Shown here: positions 1-6,903 of the stretch, piece after piece
Layout of the letters: the number at the start of each line of letters is the position of its first letter
Position numbering within the stretch: position 1 is the stretch's first letter
Source of the DNA: CAZDYP01 sp964509505
Lineage (GTDB): Bacteria > Chloroflexota > Anaerolineae > JACRMK01
Length of the DNA stretch: 25,247 nucleotides
Direction of reading: 5' to 3'
NCBI GenBank assembly: GCA_964509505.1
Contig: CAZDYP010000062.1
Location: 1-25,247, forward strand
Made by a program: the position numbers and the translations under genes
The notes under the pieces: model-generated
Told to the model about the DNA's origin: nothing
What the model saw: the letters and a program-made list of their open reading frames with translations, nothing else
Databases searched by the model: none

Positions 1-377
1 GTTTCGTTGCGCTCGTCGAGCAACGGGCGACGCGCATCGCCTTCCAGACGTTGCGCGATGGTCGCGGGTGCGGCTTGCAAACAAAACACGCGCGCCTGGC
101 GCGACAACACCGCGCGATTATGGTCGTCAATCAACGCGCCGCCGCCCGTCGCAATGACCAATCTTTCGCGCTGACCGAGCTCGTCGCACAGCTCGCTTTC
201 TTTCATGCGAAAATAGAGTGCGCCTTCGTCCTTGAAAATTTGCGCGATGGATTTGCCTTCACGCGCGCCGATGAGCTCGTCCATGTCCACGAACTCGCGT
301 CCTAGACGCTGCGCGACAACGCGCCCCACAGTCGTTTTGCCTGTGCCCATGAAACCCGTGATGACGATGTTTTCCAT
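1..377 (-). CDS. aroK: Shikimate kinase, 3' end beyond window
   Basis: The product phosphorylates shikimate to shikimate-3-phosphate using ATP, the step before AroA. The first 125 residues are visible. They show a Walker A loop GFMGTGKT (residues 8-15), the shikimate-binding Asp-Met-Asp at 31-33, an Arg at 57, the GGG motif at 78-80 and the lid segment ARRPLL near 115-120. The ATG at 377 puts the P-loop at the usual distance from the N-terminus. It is the last visible gene of the aromatic operon, separated from aroC by a heptamer array. The reading frame runs off the left edge, losing roughly the last quarter of a typical ~170-residue enzyme. Family assignment is secure. Confidence 0.95.
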   Translation of the reverse strand, partial: MENIVITGFMGTGKTTVGRVVAQRLGREFVDMDELIGAREGKSIAQIFKDEGALYFRMKESELCDELGQRERLVIATGGGALIDDHNRAVLSRQARVFCLQAAPATIAQRLEGDARRPLLDERNE

Positions 378-387
378 AGTTCAATAA

Positions 388-571
388 CCAGTAGTCAGTA
401 GCCAGTAGCCAGTAGCCAGTAGCCAGTAGCCAGTAGCCAGTAGCCAGTAGTCAGTAGCCAGTGGCCAGTAGTCAGTAGCCAGTGGCCAGTAGTCAGTAGC
501 CAGTAGCCAGAGTAACGCGCATCCATCTGACTACTGACTACTGATTACTGGCTACTGATTACTGATTACTG
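388..571. repeat. Heptamer array with complementary right arm (aroK-aroC gap)
   Basis: Seventeen near-perfect copies of the 7-mer CCAGTAG (variants TCAGTAG and CCAGTGG) run from 388 to 506. After a short spacer come words of the complementary type (CTACTGA, CTACTGG) at about 530-571. The two halves can fold into a long hairpin in either transcript. The right half overlaps the aroC stop codon and its last codons. Confidence 0.9.
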
Positions 572-1734
572 AAATGTCGTTTCAACTCCCCCAGACTATC
601 CCCCCCATACTTCTCCAGCACTGCCTCCGCCAGCACCCACGCGACCATTGCTTCGCCGACAATCGAAGCGGCAGGCACCGCGCAGATGTCGGAGCGGCTG
701 TAGTTCGTTGCCGTCGCCTCGCCCGTTTGCATGTTCAACGAGCGCAACGGGGTGAGCGTCGTCGAAATGGGTTTCATTGCCGCGCGCAACACGATGGGCT
801 GTCCATTCGTCATGCCCCCTTCGAGTCCGCCCGCACGATTCGATGCGCGTGGGATGAGCGACGGATCATTGCGAATGGAGATCACGTCGGTGTGCGCCAA
901 TTCACCGCTCGTCAAACGCCAGCCTTCGTCGGGCAAAAATTCATCATGCGCTTCCGTGCCGAACTTGCGCGCGTTCTCGAATGCCGCGCCAATCTCGACG
1001 CCTTTGATAGCGTGAATGCTCATCACCGCCGCCGCGAGTCGCCCATCCAACTTGCGATCCCAATGCACATGACTGCCCAAGCCAATGGGCGCGCCCGTCG
1101 CCACGACCATGAAACATCCGCCAATGGTGTCGCGTTTACTCATCGTCTCGCGGATGCGCGCGTGCATTTTTTCCGACCACTCGGCGTCGGGACACCGTAC
1201 GTCGGATTCTTCGGCGCGCGCGAACAATTCGTCATACGATACGTCTTCAGGCAATGGCATCACGACGCCGCCAATCTCCGTGACGAAGCTGCCGACCTTG
1301 ATGTGACATTCGCGCAAAATCAATTTGGCAACGCCGCCAATCGCCACGCGCATCGCCGTCTCGCGCGCCGAGGCACGCTCGGCGATGAGACGCATATCCT
1401 CGATGTCGTACTTCACGCGCCCTGCAAAATCGGCGTGGCCCGGACGGGGCACGTACCACGGCGGCACAACTTTATCTTTCCAATTCGCCCAGTCCTTGTT
1501 CTCGACGCGCAACGCGATGGGCGCGCCAATGGTCACGCCATCGAACACGCCGCCTAAAATTTCCACGCGATCTTGCTCGATGCGTTGTCGCCCGCCGCGC
1601 CCATAGCCGCCTTGCCTGCGTCGCAAATCGTCGTTGATGGCATTCACATCAATTTTCAAACCCGCAGGCACGCCCTCCACGATGCCCGTCAAACACGGAC
1701 CGTGTGATTCGCCGGCGGTGAGAAACCGCAACAT
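559..1734 (-). CDS. aroC: Chorismate synthase
   Basis: The enzyme converts 5-enolpyruvylshikimate-3-phosphate to chorismate, using reduced FMN as cofactor. The 391-residue product begins MLRFLTAGESHGP and carries family motifs: the GESHG segment near the N-terminus, RPGHADFAG, ERASARET, SNRAGGLEGGMTNG and the C-terminal RSDICAVPAA segment. I chose the ATG at 1734 rather than the one at 1746 because a GGGAGG ribosome-binding site lies between them, correctly spaced for the downstream ATG. The last few codons (HFSNQ) and the stop are made of the heptamer array. It lies downstream of aroE in the aro operon. Confidence 0.95.
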   Translation of the reverse strand: MLRFLTAGESHGPCLTGIVEGVPAGLKIDVNAINDDLRRRQGGYGRGGRQRIEQDRVEILGGVFDGVTIGAPIALRVENKDWANWKDKVVPPWYVPRPGHADFAGRVKYDIEDMRLIAERASARETAMRVAIGGVAKLILRECHIKVGSFVTEIGGVVMPLPEDVSYDELFARAEESDVRCPDAEWSEKMHARIRETMSKRDTIGGCFMVVATGAPIGLGSHVHWDRKLDGRLAAAVMSIHAIKGVEIGAAFENARKFGTEAHDEFLPDEGWRLTSGELAHTDVISIRNDPSLIPRASNRAGGLEGGMTNGQPIVLRAAMKPISTTLTPLRSLNMQTGEATATNYSRSDICAVPAASIVGEAMVAWVLAEAVLEKYGGDSLGELKRHFSNQ

Positions 1735-1747
1735 GCAACCTCCCATA

Positions 1748-1834
1748 ATGGCGTATAGCCAATGGTCAATGGCAAATAACGCCTAACCATCCGCTATCTG
1801 CCATTCGCCATTCGCTATCCGCTATCTGCTATGG
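1748..1834. repeat. Heptamer hairpin array (aroC-aroE gap)
   Basis: Words such as CCATTCG, CTATCCG and CTATCTG repeat at 7-nt spacing on the right half. The left half contains their near-complement (ATAGCCAATGG), so the array can fold. It supplies the last four codons and the stop of aroE. Confidence 0.75.
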
Positions 1835-2615
1835 CCGCGCGCATCACGTCAATCGGCGCAGCGAGTCCTGTCCACAACTTGAAGGCCTCCGCGCCTTGAT
1901 AGACGAGCATCGCAAGACCGTCAATCGTTTGCGCGCCAAGGGCGCGCGCCTCGCGCAGCAATACGGTGTTGCGGGGATTATAAACCAAATCATAGACGAC
2001 GCGCACATCAAACTCGGAAGTCAGAGGCAAAGGCGTCTGGTCATGGTGAGGCGTCATACCAACTGGAGTCGTATTGACGATCAAATCAAACACGCCGCCT
2101 GTGGGCAAGTCGTCTATGACTGTCGCATCAAAATCACGCGCAAGCGGCAACGCTCGCTCATGCGTGCGATTCCAACTCATCACGTGCACGCCCGCTTGCG
2201 TGAGCGCGTACACCACCGCGCGCGCCGCGCCGCCCGCGCCCAACACCAATGCCACTTTGTTCTTCGCATCGAATCTCGCTTCCGTCAGGGCGCGCATGAA
2301 ACCGCTTGCATCAGTATTGTGTCCAATCAGTTGGTTGCCATCTACGACAATCGTGTTGACTGCGCCAATCGCGCGCGCGGCGTCCGCTAGCTCGTGCATG
2401 AACGGCAGCACGGCTTGCTTGTGCGGAATCGTCACGTTGAGGCCATGATACCCTTGCGCGAACAACGAGGACAACGTCATCTGTAATTCATCAGGTGGAA
2501 TCGGCAGCGCCGTGTAATCACCGTCCAACGACAACGCGCGCAACGCGGCATTGTGCATACGGGGCGAGAGGCTGTGTGAAAGAGGATGACCAATAATGCC
2601 AAGCTTGTAAATCAT
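1815..2615 (-). CDS. aroE: Shikimate dehydrogenase (NADP-dependent)
   Basis: The enzyme reduces 3-dehydroshikimate to shikimate. The 266-residue length is normal for AroE. Shikimate-binding SLSP lies at 16-18, and NVTIPHK contains the catalytic Lys66. Asp102 sits in NTDASGF. The Rossmann loop GAGGAARA is at 126-133 and NRT follows as the NADP phosphate-binding turn. Further conserved segments are NTTPVGM, YDLVYNP and GLAMLVYQG. The start is 33 bases after the aroA stop, and no clear ribosome-binding site precedes it, so coupling to aroA is possible. The C-terminal ADSG and stop lie in a heptamer array. Confidence 0.95.
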   Translation of the reverse strand: MIYKLGIIGHPLSHSLSPRMHNAALRALSLDGDYTALPIPPDELQMTLSSLFAQGYHGLNVTIPHKQAVLPFMHELADAARAIGAVNTIVVDGNQLIGHNTDASGFMRALTEARFDAKNKVALVLGAGGAARAVVYALTQAGVHVMSWNRTHERALPLARDFDATVIDDLPTGGVFDLIVNTTPVGMTPHHDQTPLPLTSEFDVRVVYDLVYNPRNTVLLREARALGAQTIDGLAMLVYQGAEAFKLWTGLAAPIDVMRAAIADSG

Positions 2616-2648
2616 CTGGACACAAGGAGATTAGGGGAAATGAGCATG

Positions 2649-3959
2649 TCATTTCACCAACCCCATCAAAACTTTTTCAAAATCAGGAAACGATTTGCTC
2701 ACACACGCCGAACCATCAATCACGGTTTGTCCATTGGCGATGAGGCCCGCGACGGCGAGCGTCATCGCCAAGCGATGATCGCCATGCGAATCCACACGCG
2801 CGCCGCGCAGCTGCGTTGGGCCCCGCACGACGAAGCCATCGGGGCGCTCGTCAATCTGCGCGCCCATTTTGCGGAGTTCTTCGACTGTCGTAGCGACCCG
2901 ATCACTTTCCTTCACCCGCAATTCTGCCGCGTCCCGCACGAGCGTCTCGCCCTCCGCTTGCGTCGCCAACAATGCGACGAGGGGATATTCGTCAATCGCG
3001 CGCGGAATCAAATCGCCGCCAATTGTCACACCCCGCCAACCGTCTTTCTGTGTTTTCACGCGCACGTCGCCCACAGGCTCGCCATGCGCTGCGCGCACAT
3101 TCTCAAGTTCGACACAGCCACCCATCCGCTGAATGATATCCAACAAACCCGTGCGGGTTGGATTCAAGCCAACCGCTTCGACCACGATTTCGGCGTTTGG
3201 CGTCAACCACGCAGCTGCCATGAAAAATGCGGCTGACGAAAAATCATTGGGCACAGTGAGATTGATGGCGGAAAGGGGTGATGGTGTAAGGCTAGTGACG
3301 AAACTCGTCTCAGCGTGGCGTTGCGTGACCTGCGCGCCCATCGCCCGCATCATCAATTCGGTGTGGTCGCGCGACGGCCCACTCTCACGCACTGTCGTTG
3401 TGCCATCCGCATGCAGCGCTGCCAGCAACACACACGATTTGATTTGCGCGCTGGCGACGGGCGTCGTGTAATCAATTGCGCGCAAGCCACCGCCGCGTAT
3501 CACCATCACGGGATAGCGCGCGCCATTCAATGGCGCAGTGGGCGGACGTTCAATCGGATGTACGTCTGCGCCCATCAAGCGCAACGGCTCGCTGACACGC
3601 CCCATCGGACGCCGTGCGAGCTGCTTGTTCGCGGCGAGTGTGCTGGTGAATGGCAACCCTGCCAAGAGCCCCGCCAGCTGCCGAATCGTTGCGCCGCTGC
3701 CGCCACAGTCGAGCGGTGCGGACGACTCGCGCAGTTGTCTGCCGCGCACCAACAATGTGCCACCGCCATTACGTTCAATCGGCACACCCAGCGCTTCGAG
3801 GCAACGCCGCGCCGCATTCATGTCGTCCGACGATGAGACGTTGGCGATGCGTGTCACACCTTGCGCCAACGCGCCCAAGAACAAGGCGCGATGTGCGATA
3901 GAACGGTCGCCGTTCACGACGACGCGACCTTGTAATGAATGTGCGGGAGAGATTTTCAT
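2649..3959 (-). CDS. aroA: 3-phosphoshikimate 1-carboxyvinyltransferase (EPSP synthase) with atypical PEP-site residues
   Basis: The enzyme condenses shikimate-3-phosphate with PEP. The 436-residue product keeps SAQIKS (170-175), PSRDHTE, DFSSAAFF, DEYPLVAL, LRVKESDR, GDHRLAM and VSKSFPDF, covering most substrate ligands. Two usual features differ. The N-terminal Lys of the GDKS-type motif is Arg19 (NGDRSIAHR), and the Asn-Ala-Gly-Thr PEP loop reads Gly-Ser-Gly-Ala (87-90). The frame stays open upstream to 4052, but those 31 residues are encoded largely by a palindromic repeat. The ATG at 3959 gives the normal N-terminus. The upstream ribosome-binding site is weak. It sits in the aro operon between tyrA and aroE. 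Confidence 0.93.
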   Translation of the reverse strand: MKISPAHSLQGRVVVNGDRSIAHRALFLGALAQGVTRIANVSSSDDMNAARRCLEALGVPIERNGGGTLLVRGRQLRESSAPLDCGGSGATIRQLAGLLAGLPFTSTLAANKQLARRPMGRVSEPLRLMGADVHPIERPPTAPLNGARYPVMVIRGGGLRAIDYTTPVASAQIKSCVLLAALHADGTTTVRESGPSRDHTELMMRAMGAQVTQRHAETSFVTSLTPSPLSAINLTVPNDFSSAAFFMAAAWLTPNAEIVVEAVGLNPTRTGLLDIIQRMGGCVELENVRAAHGEPVGDVRVKTQKDGWRGVTIGGDLIPRAIDEYPLVALLATQAEGETLVRDAAELRVKESDRVATTVEELRKMGAQIDERPDGFVVRGPTQLRGARVDSHGDHRLAMTLAVAGLIANGQTVIDGSACVSKSFPDFEKVLMGLVK

Positions 3960-4026
3960 GGGAGTTCCGTTTTTGAAAATAGAGAGTAAAACGTAGTGGG
4001 TATCAATGAACTGTAAGAAATTTGGC

Positions 4027-4078
4027 GTAGGGCAAGTTTGCAACTTGCCCACGCGGACAAGTTAAAAACTTGTCCTAC
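4027..4078. repeat. GTAGG...CCTAC palindromic element
   Basis: Two adjacent small palindromes lie between tyrA and aroA. The first contains AAGTTTGCAACTT framed by GTAGGGC and GCCC. The second contains AAGTTAAAAACTT framed by GGAC and GTCCTAC. The whole unit starts GTAGG and ends CCTAC. Related half-units occur at 6506-6527 and 6629-6660. It looks like a REP-type dispersed repeat. Confidence 0.85.
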
Positions 4079-4110
4079 ACTGCGCTCCACCCCGTACTTT
4101 TTTTGAAGTT

Positions 4111-4950
4111 TCATGCATACTCACTTTTTACTTTTCTTGCTTGCTCTAAGCGTTCACGCCACACAGTTTCTTCATCATTCGCAATCGCGTGTCGCAGCTG
4201 CGCCAGCTCCGCTTGATACGCATCGAGCAGCTGCACGATATGGTCACGATTCGTCGCGATGATGTCGCTCATCATGCGTGTATTGCTGGCGGCAAGCCGT
4301 GTCGTGCTTTGATAACCGCTCGCCGCGAGTAACATCGTGTATTTATCATGCAGCCCATCCACCACGTTGACGAGGTTCGTGCTCAACAGGTATGGCAAGT
4401 GGCTGATGGCTGCGACGGCGCGATCATGCGTGGCAGCATCCATGATGATGGGCTGTGCGCCAATGCGCGTGATGACTGTTTGCATGAGGTTCAATGTCTC
4501 ACTCGTCGTGCGCGCCGTTGGCGTCAGCACGAACTTTGCGCCGTGAAACAAATTCGCGTCTGCCGCTACGATACCCGAGGTCTCTTTGCCACACATCGGA
4601 TGGCCACCGACACCTTGCGCTGACAACGATGCCATCAGGTTTATCACGACTTGCTTCGTGCTGCCCAAATCCATCACAATGGTTTCGGCTGCTAGCTGCG
4701 CGCCGCGCAGCGCCAGCCACGCGACAATCGCACGCACGGGCATCGCCAACACGATGAAATTCGCAGCGCTGATGTCAGTGCAAGGCGCATCAATGACGCC
4801 CATTTGCAAGGCGCGTTCAACGGCATACGGGTTCGCATCCATGCCCTGCACACAACGCCCAACGCGCTGCTGTTTCAACGCCATCGCCAGCGAACCGCCC
4901 ATCAACCCCAAGCCGACGATGGCGATGGTAAAATCATCTAAGTCTCGCAT
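4111..4950 (-). CDS. tyrA: Prephenate dehydrogenase
   Basis: The enzyme oxidatively decarboxylates prephenate to 4-hydroxyphenylpyruvate for tyrosine synthesis. The 279-residue protein has a Rossmann fold with GLGLMGGSL (13-21), DLGSTK (94-99), GGHPMCGKETSG (115-126) containing the conserved His117, and SHLPY near 183-187. There is no fused chorismate mutase or ACT domain; the mutase is the separate AroH at the head of the operon. An arogenate-using variant cannot be excluded from sequence. A palindromic element separates it from aroA, and an 8-nt repeat hairpin separates it from aroF. Confidence 0.93.
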   Translation of the reverse strand: MRDLDDFTIAIVGLGLMGGSLAMALKQQRVGRCVQGMDANPYAVERALQMGVIDAPCTDISAANFIVLAMPVRAIVAWLALRGAQLAAETIVMDLGSTKQVVINLMASLSAQGVGGHPMCGKETSGIVAADANLFHGAKFVLTPTARTTSETLNLMQTVITRIGAQPIIMDAATHDRAVAAISHLPYLLSTNLVNVVDGLHDKYTMLLAASGYQSTTRLAASNTRMMSDIIATNRDHIVQLLDAYQAELAQLRHAIANDEETVWRERLEQARKVKSEYA

Positions 4951-4971
4951 GTCTTATCATCACTAACCAGA

Positions 4972-5048
4972 TGACATGATGACAAGGCGACAAGGCGACG
5001 AATGGCATTGATGTCGCCTTGTCACCCCTTCACCTTGTCATCATGTCA
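4972..5048. repeat. Octamer hairpin array (tyrA-aroF gap)
   Basis: The unit GACAAGGC repeats at 8-nt spacing on the left. It is mirrored by GTCGCCTTGTC and CCTTGTCATCATGTCA on the right, giving a strong hairpin with a loop near GAATGGCATTGAT. It overlaps the aroF stop codon. Confidence 0.85.
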
Positions 5049-6059
5049 TAGTCGTTTGCCGATCGCACTCGCAATCGCGCGCAGCTCACCCATCAACGTC
5101 TCGAACTGCCGCAAGTTGAGCGTTTGCGCGCCATCCGAAATCGCTTGCGCTGGACAGGGATGCACTTCGAGCAACAGACCACTCGCGCCCGCTGCCACCG
5201 CCGCTTTCGATACGGCGCTGACAAGCGCCGCTTTGCCTGTGCCGTGACTGGGATCGGCGATGACGGGCAGATGACTCAACTCTTGAATTGCAGGAATCGC
5301 ATTGATGTCGAAGGTGTTACGCGTGTACGTCTCGAAGGTGCGGATGCCGCGCTCGCAGACCATCACACGCCGATTGCCGTGCGACAAAATGTATTCGGCA
5401 GCCATCAGCAGCTCTTCAATCGTGCCCGACATGCCGCGCTTGAGCAGCACGGGGTGTTGCGCTTCGCCTACGGCGTGCAACAACGGGTAGTTCTGCATAT
5501 TGCGCGCGCCAATCTGGATGATGTCGGCATAGCGCGCGACGAGTGGCACCTGCTCGACTGACATCGCTTCGGTAACGGTGAGCAAACCAACCACATCGCC
5601 GGCCTCCGCCAACAACTCCAAACCCTCTTCGCCCATACCTTGAAACGCATACGGCGAGGAACGCGGCTTGAACGCGCCGCCGCGCAATACTTTCGCGCCC
5701 GCCGCTTTGACGGCGTGCGCCGTTTCGAGAATCATCGCGCGGTCCTCGACGGAACATGGTCCCGCCATCACCACGACTTGGTCGCTGCCGATGCGTGAGC
5801 CATTGAGCGCAATGACCGTGTCTTCTGTTTGGAAATTGCGGCTCGCGAGTTTGTAGGGTTTCAAGATCCGCACGACTTTCTCGACGCCGTCCCACACCTC
5901 GGCATCTTCAGGCGTCAGGTCGCGTCCATTGCCGACCGCGCCGATGATGGTGCGCTCCACCCCATGCACAGGATGGGCTTGATAGCCCTTCGCTTCCACT
6001 TTTTGAATCGCGGCGCTGATCTGTTCGCTCGATGCGCCTTGTTTCATGACGATGACCAT
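5046..6059 (-). CDS. aroF: DAHP synthase, type I-beta, with N-terminal regulatory domain
   Basis: This is the first committed step of the shikimate pathway, joining PEP and erythrose-4-phosphate. The 337-residue length matches the Thermotoga-type enzyme. Residues 1-70 form a ferredoxin-like domain that mediates aromatic feedback in that family. The barrel follows with AGPCS (99-103, metal-ligand Cys102), FKPRSSPYAFQG (130-141), KRG (207-209), CERGIRTFE (235-243), DPSHGTG (269-275) and EVHPCP (298-303). A strong GAGGAGG ribosome-binding site precedes the ATG. Control by Tyr or Phe at protein level is an inference from the domain. It follows aroH in the operon. Confidence 0.95.
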   Translation of the reverse strand: MVIVMKQGASSEQISAAIQKVEAKGYQAHPVHGVERTIIGAVGNGRDLTPEDAEVWDGVEKVVRILKPYKLASRNFQTEDTVIALNGSRIGSDQVVVMAGPCSVEDRAMILETAHAVKAAGAKVLRGGAFKPRSSPYAFQGMGEEGLELLAEAGDVVGLLTVTEAMSVEQVPLVARYADIIQIGARNMQNYPLLHAVGEAQHPVLLKRGMSGTIEELLMAAEYILSHGNRRVMVCERGIRTFETYTRNTFDINAIPAIQELSHLPVIADPSHGTGKAALVSAVSKAAVAAGASGLLLEVHPCPAQAISDGAQTLNLRQFETLMGELRAIASAIGKRL

Positions 6060-6075
6060 AGCTCCTCCTCACATT

Positions 6076-6130
6076 AGGTAATTAGTAATTGGCAATTGAG
6101 CGCCATCCCGATCACTAATTACTGATTACT
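6076..6130. repeat. Heptamer hairpin array (aroF-aroH gap)
   Basis: GTAATTAGTAATT on the left and CTAATTACTGATTACT on the right are 7-nt-period words that pair with each other. The array supplies the stop region of aroH. Confidence 0.7.
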
Positions 6131-6485
6131 TCGCTAAATCGGGCCGCAGCTGCGCCGCCTCCCGCAAATAGACGTGCTGAATTTCGTCTTGCCGTTTGTC
6201 TGTGTTCCATAAGACTAATACGCGAATGCAGCGCGGCAAACTGTGCGGCACAGGGATTTCGTGATGGCACAACATCGGCACGTGCGCCCAACCGAGGCTG
6301 CGCGCGGCTGTCGCAGGAAACGCCGAGACGACGTCGGTCGTGGTCGTGAATGTCGCGGCGGCGATGTCTGCGATGTTGATTTCGTTGCGCTGCGTAATGA
6401 CTTGAATCAGCTCTTGAGTTGCTGCTGCAATTTCGTCGGGTGTATCTATAAGTATTGTCGTCGCGCCGCGCACACCTCGCACCAT
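6126..6485 (-). CDS. aroH: Chorismate mutase, AroH type
   Basis: The enzyme rearranges chorismate to prephenate, the branch toward Phe and Tyr. The 119-residue protein starts MVRGVRGATT like the Bacillus subtilis trimeric enzyme. It keeps AFPATAAR, LGWAHVPMLC (Cys73), Glu76, the RCIRVL segment with Arg88, and Tyr106, which correspond to the known active site. The ATG at 6485 follows a GAGGAG ribosome-binding site; the upstream ATG at 6509 lies ahead of that site and is rejected. This is the first structural gene of the aro operon, downstream of the putative Phe/Tyr attenuator. Confidence 0.94.
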   Translation of the reverse strand: MVRGVRGATTILIDTPDEIAAATQELIQVITQRNEINIADIAAATFTTTTDVVSAFPATAARSLGWAHVPMLCHHEIPVPHSLPRCIRVLVLWNTDKRQDEIQHVYLREAAQLRPDLAK

Positions 6486-6505
6486 GAACGAACTCCTCAC
6501 TGTGA

Positions 6506-6527
6506 GCAAGTTAAAAACTTGCCCTAC
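6506..6527. repeat. Palindromic half-element (AAGTTAAAAACTT type)
   Basis: GCAAGTTAAAAACTTGCCCTAC matches the second half of the 4027-4078 element. It lies directly downstream of the truncated lysE remnant and 20 bases upstream of the aroH start. Confidence 0.8.
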
Positions 6528-6533
6528 ATGTTT

Positions 6534-6620
6534 TTAACGCGCCTGCCACAACAAGCCAATTGGCCCGACAGGCGCGGCAATCGAAAAACCGAGTCCCAAA
6601 CCTTTGAGAAAGAGATCCAT
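6534..6620 (-). pseudogene. LysE-family exporter N-terminal remnant
   Basis: A 28-codon frame begins MDLFLKGLGLGFSIAAPVGP and continues IGLL before changing to WQAR and a stop. The GFSIAAPVGPIGLL segment is the first transmembrane signature of LysE/RhtB amino acid exporters, which are normally about 200 residues. Everything after the first helix is missing. A palindromic repeat lies immediately past the break, and another lies just before the start. I read it as the stump of a deleted exporter. Expression as a micropeptide is possible but unsupported. Confidence 0.75.
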
Positions 6621-6628
6621 GTGTTAAT

Positions 6629-6660
6629 GTAGGGCAAGTTTGCAACTTGCCAAGTTGCCC
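6629..6660. repeat. Palindromic half-element (AAGTTTGCAACTT type)
   Basis: It begins GTAGGGCAAGTTTGCAACTT and matches the first half of the 4027-4078 element, followed by a second CAAGTTGCCC. It lies between the attenuator terminator and the lysE remnant. Confidence 0.8.
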
Positions 6661-6665
6661 ACAAA

Positions 6666-6698
6666 CAAAAAAGCGTGGAGCCGATTGCTCCACGCTTT
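6666..6698 (-). terminator. Intrinsic terminator of the aro leader (candidate attenuator)
   Basis: On the minus strand the arms AAAGCGTGGAGC and GCTCCACGCTTT form a perfect 12-bp stem around the 5-nt loop AATCG. Six consecutive T residues and further T-rich sequence follow. It lies upstream of the aro structural genes and downstream of the leader ORF, so it would stop transcription before aroH. Confidence 0.85.
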
Positions 6699-6759
6699 GG
6701 GTTGCTTGCAGTTGAGGTTGACTTGCTAGGTCAAACACCCATCCGCGCGTCGCAATCGG
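6681..6759 (-). promoter_or_regulatory. Candidate antiterminator pairing
   Basis: The minus-strand segment CCGATTGCGACGC (6759-6747) lies after the Phe/Tyr codons. It can pair with GCGTGGAGCAATCGG (6695-6681), the 5' arm and loop of the terminator. There are eight contiguous pairs (CCGATTGC with GCAATCGG) and four more (ACGC with GCGT) across a small internal loop. The two structures are mutually exclusive. A ribosome stalled on the Phe/Tyr codons leaves the segment free, whereas one at the leader stop (6728-6726) comes past it. Pairing was read by eye; no folding energy was calculated. Confidence 0.55.
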
Positions 6760-6887
6760 TCGTCACGCTGTGTAAAGTAAAAATAAAAATAAAACGCGCC
6801 TTGATAGAATGCAGGCGCGTTGAAACCCCAAGCCGTGTGTGCGGTTGGTAACGAACTGGAATGGTGGACGGGGTTCAACATGTTCAT
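6726..6887 (-). CDS. Putative Phe/Tyr-rich leader peptide
   Basis: A 53-codon frame opens about 10 bases after the predicted transcription start. Codons 27-38 read FYQGAFYFYFYF, which is five Phe and four Tyr among twelve residues. Trp occurs once, at residue 20. The codons are TTT/TTC and TAT/TAC, and the run arises from a TTTTAT-type hexamer read in the Phe-Tyr frame. The next cistrons make chorismate mutase, DAHP synthase and prephenate dehydrogenase, so a stall on uncharged tRNA-Phe or tRNA-Tyr would be physiologically sensible. There is no ribosome-binding site; with such a short 5' end, leaderless initiation is likely, and the ATG at 6881 is an alternative. The caveat is that the run also doubles as the T-rich tail of a hairpin at 6793-6821. 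Confidence 0.5.
   Translation of the reverse strand: MNMLNPVHHSSSLPTAHTAWGFNAPAFYQGAFYFYFYFTQRDDRLRRADGCLT
6793..6821 (-). terminator. Leader hairpin with T-rich tail (pause or second terminator)
   Basis: AACGCGCC and GGCGCGTT form an 8-bp GC-rich stem with a 13-nt loop. On the minus strand it is followed by an interrupted T-rich stretch (6792-6774). It could be a terminator or the pause hairpin of the attenuator. It lies inside the leader ORF, so translation would disrupt it. Confidence 0.55.
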
Positions 6888-6903
6888 GGTCAGAAGTGGC
6901 GCG

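Noticed and set aside
388..571. Possible CRISPR array
   Set aside because: The repeat unit is only 7 nt with no spacers; it is a simple tandem array with an inverted arm.
574..1557. Long plus-strand frame opposite aroC
   Set aside because: It is an antisense shadow of a conserved gene, without a ribosome-binding site or family signature.
3960..4052. 31-residue N-terminal extension of AroA
   Set aside because: It is encoded largely by the palindromic repeat and has no ribosome-binding site; the same peptide fragment appears wherever the repeat is read in that frame.
6511..6738. 75-codon minus-strand frame upstream of aroH
   Set aside because: It runs through the terminator, palindromic repeats and the lysE remnant in a different frame, with no family resemblance.
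6666..6900. T-box riboswitch, SRP RNA or tmRNA
   Set aside because: No T-box consensus, no SRP apical loop (GGAAG-type) and no tmRNA-like pairing were found. A free-standing small RNA remains possible if the terminator always acts.
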